64,000 nt of DNA, taken from UBA822 sp965249775 (GTDB taxonomy: Bacteria; Gemmatimonadota; Gemmatimonadetes; Longimicrobiales; Gaopeijiaceae). The notes below the pieces were generated by a model. That model was not told the origin of the DNA, did no database searches, and saw only the letters and a list, made by a program, of their open reading frames with translations. The stretch is from contig OZ252253.1 in the NCBI GenBank assembly GCA_965249775.1, forward strand, positions 1,798,001 to 1,862,000, written 5' to 3'. Positions 42,965-51,590 of this stretch are shown here, piece by piece. A program made the translations under genes and the position numbers. The first letter of the stretch is position 1. Each line of letters opens with the position of its first letter.

Positions 42965-45160
42965 TCAGAACGCCCAGCTCGAGCCCAGGATGAAGGCGGT
43001 ATATCGGTAGCCTGAATCGCCACTCGCGAAGCTCATCAATCCTGCGGAGGAGTATCCGAACGAGAGCGAGATCTCACGGCCCAGTTCGAAACCATACGCG
43101 GCACGCATGTTGGTGCGAGCAGACAAGCCGACGTCACCGCCCTTCCCGACCCGCTCAACCCCAGGGGCGAGCTCGACCTGAAAGGTCCACGGTGCCCGCG
43201 CATACAGCCAACGGCTGGTGATCTCCCCAATGCCATAGAAGTCCGGATCGAAGTATCCGTCGTTCACGTCTTTCGCGAACGAGAACCCTCGGAAGCTCAC
43301 CCCGAATGAAAAAAGCCGACCGACGCGCCGTGACGCCGAGAGAGATGCGCTCCTGCGGCCGTTGCCTTCCGTTCCCTGGAAACTGCCCACGCCCACGGTA
43401 GCGTCGACGCGCCATCCCAGCGCCTGAATCCAACGTCCCGCGAGCAACAGTTCCGTGCCCCGCACGCCTCGCTCAGCGAGTGCGGCCGTCTCGTTCAGAC
43501 CCATCGACACGAGATTCAAAGCCCCGCCGAGTTGGTTCCGCTCCGGAGTCCTCACGCCCAACTGGTACCCGACGATCGAAGGGTCACCCGTGCCGTCGCT
43601 CCGACTCCCGCCGAGGCCCCCGTGTAAGCTCCAACCGGGGTGGAGTTGATAGCGACCGGAAACGGTCACACCCTGTGCCGAGAGCCCCAACGCTCCGAAG
43701 CTGGTCGTCTGCTCGAGCCGCTTGACATATCCTTCCGCGCGCACCTCCAGTCTCGGGGTCGCGTGCCAGCCCGCCGCGATCGAGGTGGTCACCATCGTGT
43801 TCCCGTCCGAGTCGTTTTCGTAGATGACCCTGGGCCGAGCGAGCGGAGCGAGGGCGAGATTCACCGACCGGAGTTGGTCCCGAATCACCGCGTTCGTGGG
43901 CGCGAGCTGCGCCGCGGTCTCGAGGGCCTCCTTGGCCGCCGCGTCCCTGCCCTGCCAGCGATACACCTGACCGAGCCCACTCCACGCCTCCGCGCTCGAC
44001 CGATCGGACTCGACGGCCTGGAACGCCGCCTCCTCGCTCTCCAGGAGGCGGCCTGCCCACGCCAGCGTCTTGCCCCTCCCGGTGCGCGCCCTCATCTCAT
44101 CGGGAGCGCGGACGAGCACCTCATCGTACTCCGCAAGCGCTCCCGTGAAGTCCTCCGAGAGGGCCAGTGTCCCCGCAAGACCAAGCCTCGCTTCGATGTC
44201 GTCCGGATCGCGCGATAGGAGGGCGTCGTAGGCGGCCCTGGAGGCCTCAAACTGCGCGGCCCAAGCAAACGCCTGTGCCTGCTGGAGCCGCGCGCTGCTC
44301 CTCCCTGGCGCGATCGAGAGCAGCTCGTCGTAGCCCGCGAGCGCTTCGTCGAACTGACCGACCCAGGCCTGGAAGAGCGCGAACGTCTCCAGGGCCTCGG
44401 CATTGTCCGGCTGAACCGCGAGCACTTCGGCCACCTCCTCCTGGGCCGCAGGGATGTTGCCCGACCAGGCACGAACCCGCGCTCGGGTCAAGCGGGCGTC
44501 GTAGTGGTCAGGGTGCCGCTCGATCAGACCATCGAGCAGCTCTAGCGCCGCGTCGTAGTCCCCCTGCCATGCCTGCATGAGCGCGACCCTCAGTATCGCG
44601 GTCTCGTCCTCCGGATCCGCCGCGAGTCGATCCCCGTAAAGCCGTGACGCGAGCGTAACATCCCCGCGGTTCCAGGCCTCATCTGCACGGTTGTCGTGGA
44701 CCGGCACGGCTCTGCGCGCGCTGGCCACGCGCTCCAAGTACTCGACGGCCAAGGAGTGTCCGGGGTGGAGCTCTAGAACGGTGGCAAAGTAGTCGTGGAC
44801 TGCGTCCATATCGCCCGAACGCCATCGTGCCAGACCCAAACCGACCAGTGCGTCGACATTGTTCGGCTCGGCGGTCGTCACCAACGTCCAGAGACGCTCG
44901 GCCTCCTGTACGTTCCCGTCTCGCAGAGCAACGTATCCCAGGCCCGACCGTGCGTACTGATCGCCGTGGCACTGTGCGAGCGCAGCCACGAACCGACGCC
45001 GCGCCTCAGCCATGTCGTTGTCGGCGTAGGCAGCCCAGCCAGCTTCGGCGTCAGGACCGGAGGCGCGCGGACAGGCGTCCTGCCCCTGGGCCGAGTCGAA
45101 CAGGATCGCGACGGCCGTCAGGAGAAGAGTAAGCGTCCAAACACGTGGCAAAGGCTTCAT
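42965..45160 (-). CDS. TPR / outer-membrane beta-barrel protein (YaiO/NfrA-like)
   Basis: This 731-aa protein has a signal peptide (TLLLTAVAILFDSAQGQ), about twelve TPR-type repeats (about residues 35-440; e.g. NAEALETFALFQAWVGQFDEALAGYDELL, AEAWSGLGQVYRWQGRDAAAKEALE) and a C-terminal barrel (about 450-731) ending in Phe (AFILGSSWAF). TPR-plus-barrel proteins export polymers in synthase-dependent systems (PgaA, AlgK/AlgE, BcsC) and in the NfrA pathway. It converges on the GT2 run (84-nt gap after the lipoprotein gene), so it is a separate transcript. Physical proximity and the matching set of activities suggest that it forms the export pore (inference). Confidence 0.82.
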   Translation of the reverse strand: MKPLPRVWTLTLLLTAVAILFDSAQGQDACPRASGPDAEAGWAAYADNDMAEARRRFVAALAQCHGDQYARSGLGYVALRDGNVQEAERLWTLVTTAEPNNVDALVGLGLARWRSGDMDAVHDYFATVLELHPGHSLAVEYLERVASARRAVPVHDNRADEAWNRGDVTLASRLYGDRLAADPEDETAILRVALMQAWQGDYDAALELLDGLIERHPDHYDARLTRARVRAWSGNIPAAQEEVAEVLAVQPDNAEALETFALFQAWVGQFDEALAGYDELLSIAPGRSSARLQQAQAFAWAAQFEASRAAYDALLSRDPDDIEARLGLAGTLALSEDFTGALAEYDEVLVRAPDEMRARTGRGKTLAWAGRLLESEEAAFQAVESDRSSAEAWSGLGQVYRWQGRDAAAKEALETAAQLAPTNAVIRDQLRSVNLALAPLARPRVIYENDSDGNTMVTTSIAAGWHATPRLEVRAEGYVKRLEQTTSFGALGLSAQGVTVSGRYQLHPGWSLHGGLGGSRSDGTGDPSIVGYQLGVRTPERNQLGGALNLVSMGLNETAALAERGVRGTELLLAGRWIQALGWRVDATVGVGSFQGTEGNGRRSASLSASRRVGRLFSFGVSFRGFSFAKDVNDGYFDPDFYGIGEITSRWLYARAPWTFQVELAPGVERVGKGGDVGLSARTNMRAAYGFELGREISLSFGYSSAGLMSFASGDSGYRYTAFILGSSWAF

Positions 45161-45240
45161 CCAGCCTCTCCGGGCTCCGGTAGGTCAGCAGGGCCTGGTC
45201 GGTATAGGCCCTCCTGTCAAATTCCCTACTTCCGGAGCGG

Positions 45241-45338
45241 CCGGGTCAAGGATCTTCTGACCCGACCAAATCGGGGAGACTGTGCGTGGAGAGGACGAGC
45301 CGGACCGCCGTCTGTTGGACGACGGTCCGCTTATTCGA
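45241..45338. other. Two inverted repeats in the gap between the barrel gene and the quinoprotein gene
   Basis: CGGGTCA ... TGACCCG (7-bp stem, 9-nt loop, about 45241-45263) and CGGACCGCCGTC ... GACGACGGTCCG (11 pairs with one mismatch, about 45302-45331) lie downstream of the minus-strand PQQ gene. Neither is followed by a T-run, so Rho-independent termination is doubtful; they could protect the 3' end of the transcript. Confidence 0.45.
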
Positions 45339-45372
45339 GTCCCGAGCTAGTGTGGTGTCACGAAAACCACAG

Positions 45373-47019
45373 CTAATCCCGCAGCCCAAACGTATAGAAC
45401 ACGTTGCCCGCCGCGATCCCCACATATTGCTTGCCGTCCACCATGTAACTCATCGGCGCCGCGTGTACTCGGGAGCCCACATTGATATGCCAGAGCTCCT
45501 CTCCGGTCTCGGCGTCCAGCGCGAAGAAAAAGCCATCGACCGTTCCACTGAAGACGACATCGCCGGCGGTCGAAAGCACCCCCGCTGTGGATCTCGGCTG
45601 AATCGGATACTCCCAAACCCGCTCAGCGGTTTGCGGCGAGATGGCACGTATTGCGCTCTGGTAGTTGGCCTGGGGGAGAGGCGTCTGTCCACCGCCGCCA
45701 GTAAACGTCTGGCCGGCCACGTATTCCTGGTCACGGATGAAATACGTGGTCTCGCCGTCGTACGCGTTTACGTATAGGAGGTCAGTGCGGGGGCTGTAGC
45801 TTGGCGACCACCAATTGCTTCCACCTCCGATTGCCGGCGAAACAGTGGTCCCTTCCACGGTGGGGAACGTGTTCGGAAGGCGGATCGGTCGGCCGTTCTC
45901 GTCGAGACGCTCGGCCCAGGTCTGCCTCGCGTACGGCTCGCCGAGCAGGAATTCCCCGGTCTCACGGTCGAGCACATAGAAGAAGGCGTTTCGATTCGGC
46001 CATAGCATCAGCTTGCGCTGCCGCCCGTCGAACTCGGAATCGGCCAGGACGGGAATCTGTGTGGCGTCCCAGTCGTGGACGTCATGCGGGGTGAACTGGA
46101 AATACCACACCAGCTCACCGGTGTCCGGATTGATCGCCAGCACAGCGTCGGAATACAAGTTGTCGCCCATCCTCACGTCCCCGTTCCAATCCGGACCCGG
46201 GTTGCCGGTGCCCCAATAGACCAGGTTCAACTCGGGGTCGTACGAGCCGGTGACCCAGCTCGGTGAGCCCCCTGTACGCCACGAGTTGCCCGCCCACGTC
46301 TCGTTGCCAGGATCGTCCGGGCCCGGGATCGTGTAGAGTCGCCACGCGAGATCGCCCGTCGCCGCGTCATACGCGTCGACGAACCCGCGTATCCCATATT
46401 CTCCGCCCGCGACCCCCGTCAGGATTTTGTCACCGACGAGGAGCGGCGCCCCGGTTATACTGTAGCCCGTTGCTTCGTCGGCTACTTCCGCGTCCCAGAT
46501 CAAGTCGCCGGTCTTGGCATCGAGCGCGACCAGGTGTGCGTCGAGCGTGCCCATGTACAACCGGTCACCCAGGACGGCGACGCCCCGGTTGTTCCGACCA
46601 CAGCAATAATTCAGATCGTCGGGCAGATCATGGTTGTAGCGCCAATACTGACTGCCCGTTCGTGCATCGAGCGCGATGACGTTGCTCGGCGCCTCGGTGA
46701 CGTACATCACACCGTCGACGACGAGGGGTGTCGTCTCGGCCCGATCCAACGCGCGCAGCTGGAAGGCCCACTGCATCTCGAGCTGGCCCGCGTTCTGGTT
46801 GTCAACTTGATCCAGTCCGCTATACCGCTGACTGAAGTAGTTGCCCGAGTAATGGAGCCAGTTGTGGGGCTCTGCATCGGAGTTCAACAGGCGTTCCTGG
46901 GTCACCGGTTCGAACGACGGGACGGGTGAGATCGTCTGGGTCGCCGGCGCTCTTTGTTGCGCGGCCGATGCCGGGATCGCGAATAACAACAGGGTGAACA
47001 GCACATACCGTTTCATCAT
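45373..47019 (-). CDS. PQQ-dependent alcohol dehydrogenase-like quinoprotein
   Basis: This 548-aa periplasmic protein has a signal peptide (RYVLFTLLLFAIPASAAQQ) and an eight-bladed PQQ propeller. Hallmarks are the vicinal disulfide in NYCCGRNNRG (about residues 138-139), VVDGVMYVTE, NPGPDWNG, HDVHDWDATQIPVL (catalytic Asp in the HDWDxT motif) and LDAETGEELW. This is the type I methanol/ethanol dehydrogenase group, which oxidises alcohols and passes electrons to cytochrome c. A Shine-Dalgarno GAGGGAG precedes tandem ATGs. It follows the dihaem cytochrome gene by 41 nt, its probable electron acceptor. Whether it uses calcium or a lanthanide is not certain, and substrate is not known. Confidence 0.9.
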   Translation of the reverse strand: MMKRYVLFTLLLFAIPASAAQQRAPATQTISPVPSFEPVTQERLLNSDAEPHNWLHYSGNYFSQRYSGLDQVDNQNAGQLEMQWAFQLRALDRAETTPLVVDGVMYVTEAPSNVIALDARTGSQYWRYNHDLPDDLNYCCGRNNRGVAVLGDRLYMGTLDAHLVALDAKTGDLIWDAEVADEATGYSITGAPLLVGDKILTGVAGGEYGIRGFVDAYDAATGDLAWRLYTIPGPDDPGNETWAGNSWRTGGSPSWVTGSYDPELNLVYWGTGNPGPDWNGDVRMGDNLYSDAVLAINPDTGELVWYFQFTPHDVHDWDATQIPVLADSEFDGRQRKLMLWPNRNAFFYVLDRETGEFLLGEPYARQTWAERLDENGRPIRLPNTFPTVEGTTVSPAIGGGSNWWSPSYSPRTDLLYVNAYDGETTYFIRDQEYVAGQTFTGGGGQTPLPQANYQSAIRAISPQTAERVWEYPIQPRSTAGVLSTAGDVVFSGTVDGFFFALDAETGEELWHINVGSRVHAAPMSYMVDGKQYVGIAAGNVFYTFGLRD

Positions 47020-47060
47020 CTCGCTCCCTCTTTCCGTTCAATGCACTCGCGAATGGTCAA

Positions 47061-47867
47061 TTACAGGTCGCGCCTGCTCAACCCGTACAGATAAGCCACG
47101 AGATCTTCGAGTTGGCCGCCGGTCAGCCTTCCCGAGTATGAGGGCATCGACGACGTCTCGATGCGCTCGCTCTCGCGCAAGTCTCGTTTCAAGAACGACC
47201 ACAGGTTGTCGTCGCCATCGAGGATTCTGACCGAATAGGTCCCTTCATTCATCCTCAGGCCCTCGACCCGTGTGCCGTCGAGGTGCGTCACGCGCATCGT
47301 CCACCAGCCGGGCTGCACCCGTTCGTCGGGATCGACCAGATCCGCAAGGAGCTGATCCGGCGAGCGGCGATCGCCGATGGTCGTCAGGTCGGGGCCGTGC
47401 CGGCCACCTTCACCGTCGAGTCGGTGGCAGCTGCTGCAGTTACCCGCCCCACTGTACAGACGCTCTCCGGTCGAGGGGTCGCCCGTCACCGCTACGCGTT
47501 CCCCGGCATCTGACAATGAGCCCAGGTACGCCACGATCTGCCAGACGGATTGATCGCTGCGGTTCCGATTGATACCGGCCATCGGCGTGTCCGGGATCCC
47601 CTCCGAGATCACACTGAACAAACCACCGTCTGTGCTCGCGTGCTGGAACTCTCCGGTCGTCAAATCCGGGCCGATTTCTCCTCCAGTCCCGTCGAAACCG
47701 TGGCAAACCGCGCATTGTCTGACAAACAGGCGCTGGCCGGTCTGCACGTCCAAGGCCGTGGTGAAGGGGTTGTCCTCTTCCTGCGCGGAGAGGCCGGTGG
47801 CCAAGCCACCTGTCACCCCGGCGACGAGTACCCACATGACTCCCAAATGAAGATTCTTGCGCAACAT
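47061..47867 (-). CDS. Periplasmic dihaem cytochrome c
   Basis: This 268-aa secreted protein has a signal peptide (VMWVLVAGVTGGLATGLSAQ) and two haem c sites: CAVCH (Cys52, Cys55, His56) and CSSCH (Cys144, Cys147, His148). Candidate axial Met residues follow each (e.g. TPMAGI). The C-terminal part, with LLADLVDPDERVQPGWWTMRVTHLDGTRVEG and GGQLEDLVAYLYGL, is seen in cytochromes linked to quinoproteins. AGGAGGGG lies directly before the ATG at 47867; an upstream open frame to 47915 adds nothing recognisable. It is the first gene of the pair with the PQQ dehydrogenase and probably carries its electrons. Confidence 0.9.
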   Translation of the reverse strand: MLRKNLHLGVMWVLVAGVTGGLATGLSAQEEDNPFTTALDVQTGQRLFVRQCAVCHGFDGTGGEIGPDLTTGEFQHASTDGGLFSVISEGIPDTPMAGINRNRSDQSVWQIVAYLGSLSDAGERVAVTGDPSTGERLYSGAGNCSSCHRLDGEGGRHGPDLTTIGDRRSPDQLLADLVDPDERVQPGWWTMRVTHLDGTRVEGLRMNEGTYSVRILDGDDNLWSFLKRDLRESERIETSSMPSYSGRLTGGQLEDLVAYLYGLSRRDL

Positions 47868-48001
47868 AACCCCTCCTACTTCACCAGTTGAGACCTCTCC
47901 CAGCACCGTCCACACTTCTGACCACGAAACGAAAGCAGGGTGTAGATCTACGTTGATGCCGACTTCGCCGCCAGAACCCGCTGTGCAACGCTTCCCGTCG
48001 G

Positions 48002-48796
48002 TTACTCTTGATCTCCGGGGGGTATGCAGAGCACCATGCAGTTCCCGACCAGCTCCGTAACAGACCTCAACGGCACCGTCGAGTCCCGCCCACGCCGGTG
48101 ACCGGTCATGCGGAGAAGCGAGTAGCCGTGATCGCGTAGGAAAGCGACGACGTCGTCCGCGCTTGATCCGAACATCCCGATTCTGTTGGCGTGGATCTCG
48201 ACGAACATCGTGGGCCGTTGAGTCGAGACGATAGCCTGTGCGCCTTGCAGCACACGCATCTCAGCACCCTCGACATCGATCTTGATCAGGTCCGGCGACG
48301 ACCTATCCTCGTAGAAGGCATCGAGGGTCACCGCCTCCACCGACCCGAGCCGTGAGGACTCGACTCCATGCCCCCCAACCGAGAGAGCCGGCGAGAGTGA
48401 AGTTGCGTCATATCTCGCCACGCCTGGAGAGTCGGTAACCGCTGCGTTCACGATGGTCAGGTTCCCCAACTCGTTCTCGGCTGCATTCGCAGCGATCAGC
48501 GGAATGAGCTGCTCGTTCATCTCAAACGCAAACACCCGTAAACGAGCATCCAACGCGGCGGCAATACAGCTGAAGTACCCGAGGTGGGCTCCGACGTCCG
48601 CGAAGACCGAGGCGGAGGCCACCCTTCTCGCGATCGCCTTGGTCACCGCCGGTTCATGTTGGTCACCCGGGCCGTAGCGGCTGTGGAACCAGACTCGCGA
48701 GTGACGGTCTTCCGTCACGAATCTTACGTGTGCGTCATCGATCCTGACCACGAACCTGCGCTTGTAGCGCATCCGTAGTGCTGCACCAATCCGCAT
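48002..48796 (-). CDS. FkbM family methyltransferase
   Basis: This 264-aa protein is an S-adenosylmethionine-dependent O-methyltransferase of the FkbM family. Motif I is VFADVGAHLGYFSCIAA (about residues 83-99), followed by the acidic loop VFAFEMNEQ, then DLIKIDVEGAEMRVLQGA (the strongly conserved IDVEGxE) and MFVEIHANR. The ATG at 48796 is preferred because GAGGGG lies six nt upstream; a start at 48823 would be inside the upstream terminator region. FkbM enzymes methylate sugars or polyketides and often sit in glycan clusters. No glycan gene is adjacent, so the substrate is unknown. Confidence 0.88.
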   Translation of the reverse strand: MRIGAALRMRYKRRFVVRIDDAHVRFVTEDRHSRVWFHSRYGPGDQHEPAVTKAIARRVASASVFADVGAHLGYFSCIAAALDARLRVFAFEMNEQLIPLIAANAAENELGNLTIVNAAVTDSPGVARYDATSLSPALSVGGHGVESSRLGSVEAVTLDAFYEDRSSPDLIKIDVEGAEMRVLQGAQAIVSTQRPTMFVEIHANRIGMFGSSADDVVAFLRDHGYSLLRMTGHRRGRDSTVPLRSVTELVGNCMVLCIPPGDQE

Positions 48797-48825
48797 GTTT
48801 GACCCCTCGCGTGCGGCCAGCAAAG

Positions 48826-48866
48826 GGGGCCCGCACGGTTTCCCGCACGAGCCCCCCTCTTTAACC
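48826..48866 (-). terminator. Terminator-like hairpin
   Basis: GGGGGC ... GCCCCC with extra inner pairing around a GAAA-containing loop is followed by TTT. It sits between the lower-GC lipoprotein gene and the FkbM gene. The T-run is short, so efficiency is doubtful. Confidence 0.5.
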
Positions 48867-48890
48867 TAGATCCAACCCAGATCCCAGGTA

Positions 48891-50108
48891 TCAGTTGGCA
48901 ACCAACGTGAGACTAACTTGTGCATCTGGTGATGTAATGATTGGTGCACCTGATGAAAAGGAACCTCCTGCCGGGGCTGGATCAGTGCTGGTGTCCTGGC
49001 ATTCCATGGTGGATGTGCCACCTAGACTCTGGGCTTCATCCATGGCAAAAGTGGCCACATAAGCGTCCCATGCCAAAGTCTGTGGTCTGGCCCATCCCAA
49101 GACACCGTTGGAATCCAAGCCTAAGTAGCCTCCGGCGCGGTTGCCACTTGTGTCTTCTGGAGACGTGGACGCATCCGCAGCCGAGGCTTGGGACGGCACA
49201 CTTCCGCCGCCGCAGGATGGACTGCCCACATTGCCGCTTTCTAAAAACAGGAATGTGGGTTGGGCGTCGGAGACATAGTAGATGCGGATGTCGACAGAAG
49301 ATTCGTCAACAGGAAAAATCGCCTCCTTGCGATAGGTAAGTCCGGTTGCCGATGCGGAGTAGTAATTGATTTTTCCCAAATCATTCAACGAAACAAAGAC
49401 GTGGATGCCTGCCTGTTGAACGGCCCATATACCCACATCAAAAGTTGCTGTACCGCCACCGACTTCTACAAAGACGGCGTGGGTGAGATCACCGATGATG
49501 TTGACGTCGATGTTATCGCCCTCGTTAACCTCAACCGAGCTGGCCAAGTAAAAGCTGCCACCCAAGGTGCCCAGCGAACTGGTGAGGGGTACAAACTGCG
49601 CGCCACCGGCCGGTTCCGTTGTGGATAGTAGAGTTGCGGACGCGGGATCTGTATAAAGACCATTTGTGTCATCATCGATGAGAACTTGGGTTGTTTCCTC
49701 GGCGATGAAACCAATTTTCGTATAGGTGCCTGCTGGAACTTCGATAAGACAGGAAAGCAATTGGGAGAGAGAGGCGGTCAGCAAGTCAAAGGTGACCTCG
49801 CAATTATCCACCGTGATCGTCTCACCTCCCGAAGGGCCATCGAGGGTGATGGCAGTGAAGGTGACTTTCACTTGATTGGGTGTGACGACCCATTTGCCAT
49901 CGATTGCCGGGGCAGACTTGGGCGTGGGGAAAATACCCTGTGCTGCGGCGACGGGTGATGAGGCCACGGTTGACGTGGCTCCATTGAAGGCCACGAGATT
50001 GGCTGTGATGGGGTCGGGAGTTCCTGTGATGTCGTCGGAAGTTCCTGTGTCGGAACTTCCACCACAGGCATAGAGGCCGAGTCCAACCGCGATTACCATC
50101 TTCCTCAT
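48891..50108 (-). CDS. Lipoprotein of unknown function with lower GC content
   Basis: This 405-aa lipoprotein (VIAVGLGLYACGGSS, lipidated Cys15) has a Thr/Ser/Ala-rich start and then beta-rich sequence such as WVVTPNQVKVTFTAITLDG and TVDNCEVTFDLL, a pattern seen in DUF4382-like envelope proteins, though I cannot assign it. Cys pairs (DNCEVTF/LSCLIEV and SPSCGGG/MECQDT) may form disulfides. AGGAGA lies seven nt before the ATG at 50108. By eye its coding sequence is near 50% GC with many A/T third positions, unlike the neighbours, so recent acquisition is likely. No conserved partners. Confidence 0.75.
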   Translation of the reverse strand: MRKMVIAVGLGLYACGGSSDTGTSDDITGTPDPITANLVAFNGATSTVASSPVAAAQGIFPTPKSAPAIDGKWVVTPNQVKVTFTAITLDGPSGGETITVDNCEVTFDLLTASLSQLLSCLIEVPAGTYTKIGFIAEETTQVLIDDDTNGLYTDPASATLLSTTEPAGGAQFVPLTSSLGTLGGSFYLASSVEVNEGDNIDVNIIGDLTHAVFVEVGGGTATFDVGIWAVQQAGIHVFVSLNDLGKINYYSASATGLTYRKEAIFPVDESSVDIRIYYVSDAQPTFLFLESGNVGSPSCGGGSVPSQASAADASTSPEDTSGNRAGGYLGLDSNGVLGWARPQTLAWDAYVATFAMDEAQSLGGTSTMECQDTSTDPAPAGGSFSSGAPIITSPDAQVSLTLVAN

Positions 50109-50275
50109 GACCACTTCTCCTTGTTGCTTCGCCGACCTGGGGAGGAGAACGGCAGCTCAGTACTTGCCTAGTTTCAAAGGTTTCCCGCACCTTCCAGTCC
50201 GACAAGCAAAACAAAAGCTGTCCGCGCCACTCTGGCGCTCGATGAGCCGGGTAGGTCCCAACCCGCCAAAGGGCT

Positions 50276-50305
50276 TTTGGTTTAACTATCCCTGGCGTAT
50301 ACTCT
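50276..50305 (+). promoter_or_regulatory. Candidate soxC promoter
   Basis: TATACT at 50300-50305 is a good -10 box. The -35 position 17 nt upstream reads TTTTGG, which is weak. It lies about 50 nt before the soxC ATG. Confidence 0.4.
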
Positions 50306-50354
50306 GGGCGGACGGGAAGCGATTTTCCGGTAAGCTCATCTGTGGAGGAGACCC

Positions 50355-51590
50355 ATGGGCTCGAAGCAACCTGATCGAAGGAAATTCCTGAAGCGCGGAG
50401 CCGCGTTGGCTGGTGGTTTGACGTTGGGAGCGGGAGCGGTAGAACCCGTGATCCGCCAGGCACCAGCATCTGGACAGTCGATCGAGGACCAGTCCCAAGA
50501 GGCCCCGGACTATTCAAGTGATGAGCTCATCGCCTACGGCGAACGCTCCCCTCACGTGACGTCGGTACGGGAGCCGGTCAACGGCAGGCCGTCACCCGAC
50601 GAGTTCGGGCTCGTCTTTCACATAGGGACTCCGATTGGGGACCAGGTGGGCCCGATCACCCCGTCTTCACTCTTCTATTTCGGGACCACACGTGGCTCCA
50701 TCGTTCCGCACATCGATCCCGAGACGCATCGTCTCATGATCCACGGCTTGGTGGACCGTGAGCTGATCTTCACCATGGATGAGTTGAAGCGTTTTCCGTC
50801 CGTGACCCGGCTTCACTTCATCGAGTGCGCGGGGAACCGCTCCAGTTCCCGGCACAGTAAAATCGTCGAATCGCACGGGATGACCAGCTGCGCCGAATGG
50901 ACCGGAGTCCTCCTGCGTACGCTCCTCGAGGAGGCGGGCGTGCAAGATGAGGGAACCTGGATCGTGGCGGAGGGGGTGGAGGAAGTAAAAGGGGCGTCGA
51001 GCCTTCCGATGGCGAAGGCGATGGACGACATCCTGGTGGCCTACGCCATGAACGGCGAACCACTACGCCCACAGCAAGGCCACCCACTGCGGATCGTGGT
51101 TCCCGGCTTCGAAGGCATCCTCTCCGTGAAGTGGCTGCGGCGAATCAAGGTGGTCGACCGGTTCTACATGACGTACAACGACTACGGGCATCTTCGTCAG
51201 GACTCTGACCAGGCCGCCCTGAGTTATCAGGTCGGACCCAAATCGGTCATCACCTATCCGTCCGCGGGACAAGAGCTGCCCGGCACTGGATTCTACGAGG
51301 TCAGGGGCTTGGCCTGGTCCGGTGGTGGAGTCGTCAGCAGGGTGGAAGTATCCACCGACGGCGGCGAGAGCTGGATGGACGCCGACTTCCGAGGGACGCC
51401 GCAGCGGATGGCGCACACTGCATTCAGCTTCAACTGGACTTGGGACGGAACAGAGAAGGTGCTCATGTCGCGCTGCACGGACGAGCTGGGCCAGGTTCAA
51501 CCGACGCGAGCTCAGTTTGAAGGAGGCCTGGACAATTCCATCCAACCGTGGAGGATCGAGAGCGACGGGAGCGTTCACAATGCGATTTAG
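50355..51590 (+). CDS. soxC: Sulfite dehydrogenase molybdenum subunit, SoxC-like
   Basis: This 411-aa Tat-exported molybdoenzyme has the twin-arginine signal DRRKFLKRGAALAGG (residues 8-22), a sulfite-oxidase-type Moco domain with the molybdenum-binding Cys in HFIECAGNRSS, and a C-terminal dimerisation domain (VSRVEVSTDGGESWMDA). Substrate and cofactor residues such as GHPLRIVVPGFEGILSVKWLRRI are typical of SoxC. Paired with the cytochrome downstream (11-nt overlap), it should oxidise sulfite or related sulfur compounds in the periplasm. GGAGGAG precedes the ATG. Full sox clusters also carry soxXYZAB; none is here, so an independent sulfite or sulfane role is equally possible. Confidence 0.9.
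   Translation: MGSKQPDRRKFLKRGAALAGGLTLGAGAVEPVIRQAPASGQSIEDQSQEAPDYSSDELIAYGERSPHVTSVREPVNGRPSPDEFGLVFHIGTPIGDQVGPITPSSLFYFGTTRGSIVPHIDPETHRLMIHGLVDRELIFTMDELKRFPSVTRLHFIECAGNRSSSRHSKIVESHGMTSCAEWTGVLLRTLLEEAGVQDEGTWIVAEGVEEVKGASSLPMAKAMDDILVAYAMNGEPLRPQQGHPLRIVVPGFEGILSVKWLRRIKVVDRFYMTYNDYGHLRQDSDQAALSYQVGPKSVITYPSAGQELPGTGFYEVRGLAWSGGGVVSRVEVSTDGGESWMDADFRGTPQRMAHTAFSFNWTWDGTEKVLMSRCTDELGQVQPTRAQFEGGLDNSIQPWRIESDGSVHNAI

Noticed and set aside
45302..45331. 11-bp inverted repeat as a Rho-independent terminator of the PQQ gene
   Set aside because: No T-run follows on either strand; it is listed only as an inverted repeat.
50242..50267. Third tRNA-end-like copy (ATGAGCCGGGT followed by a T-arm-like sequence)
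   Set aside because: It resembles repeat copy 1 at the start but the T-loop is not TTCGANN and the stem pairs poorly; chance similarity is likely.
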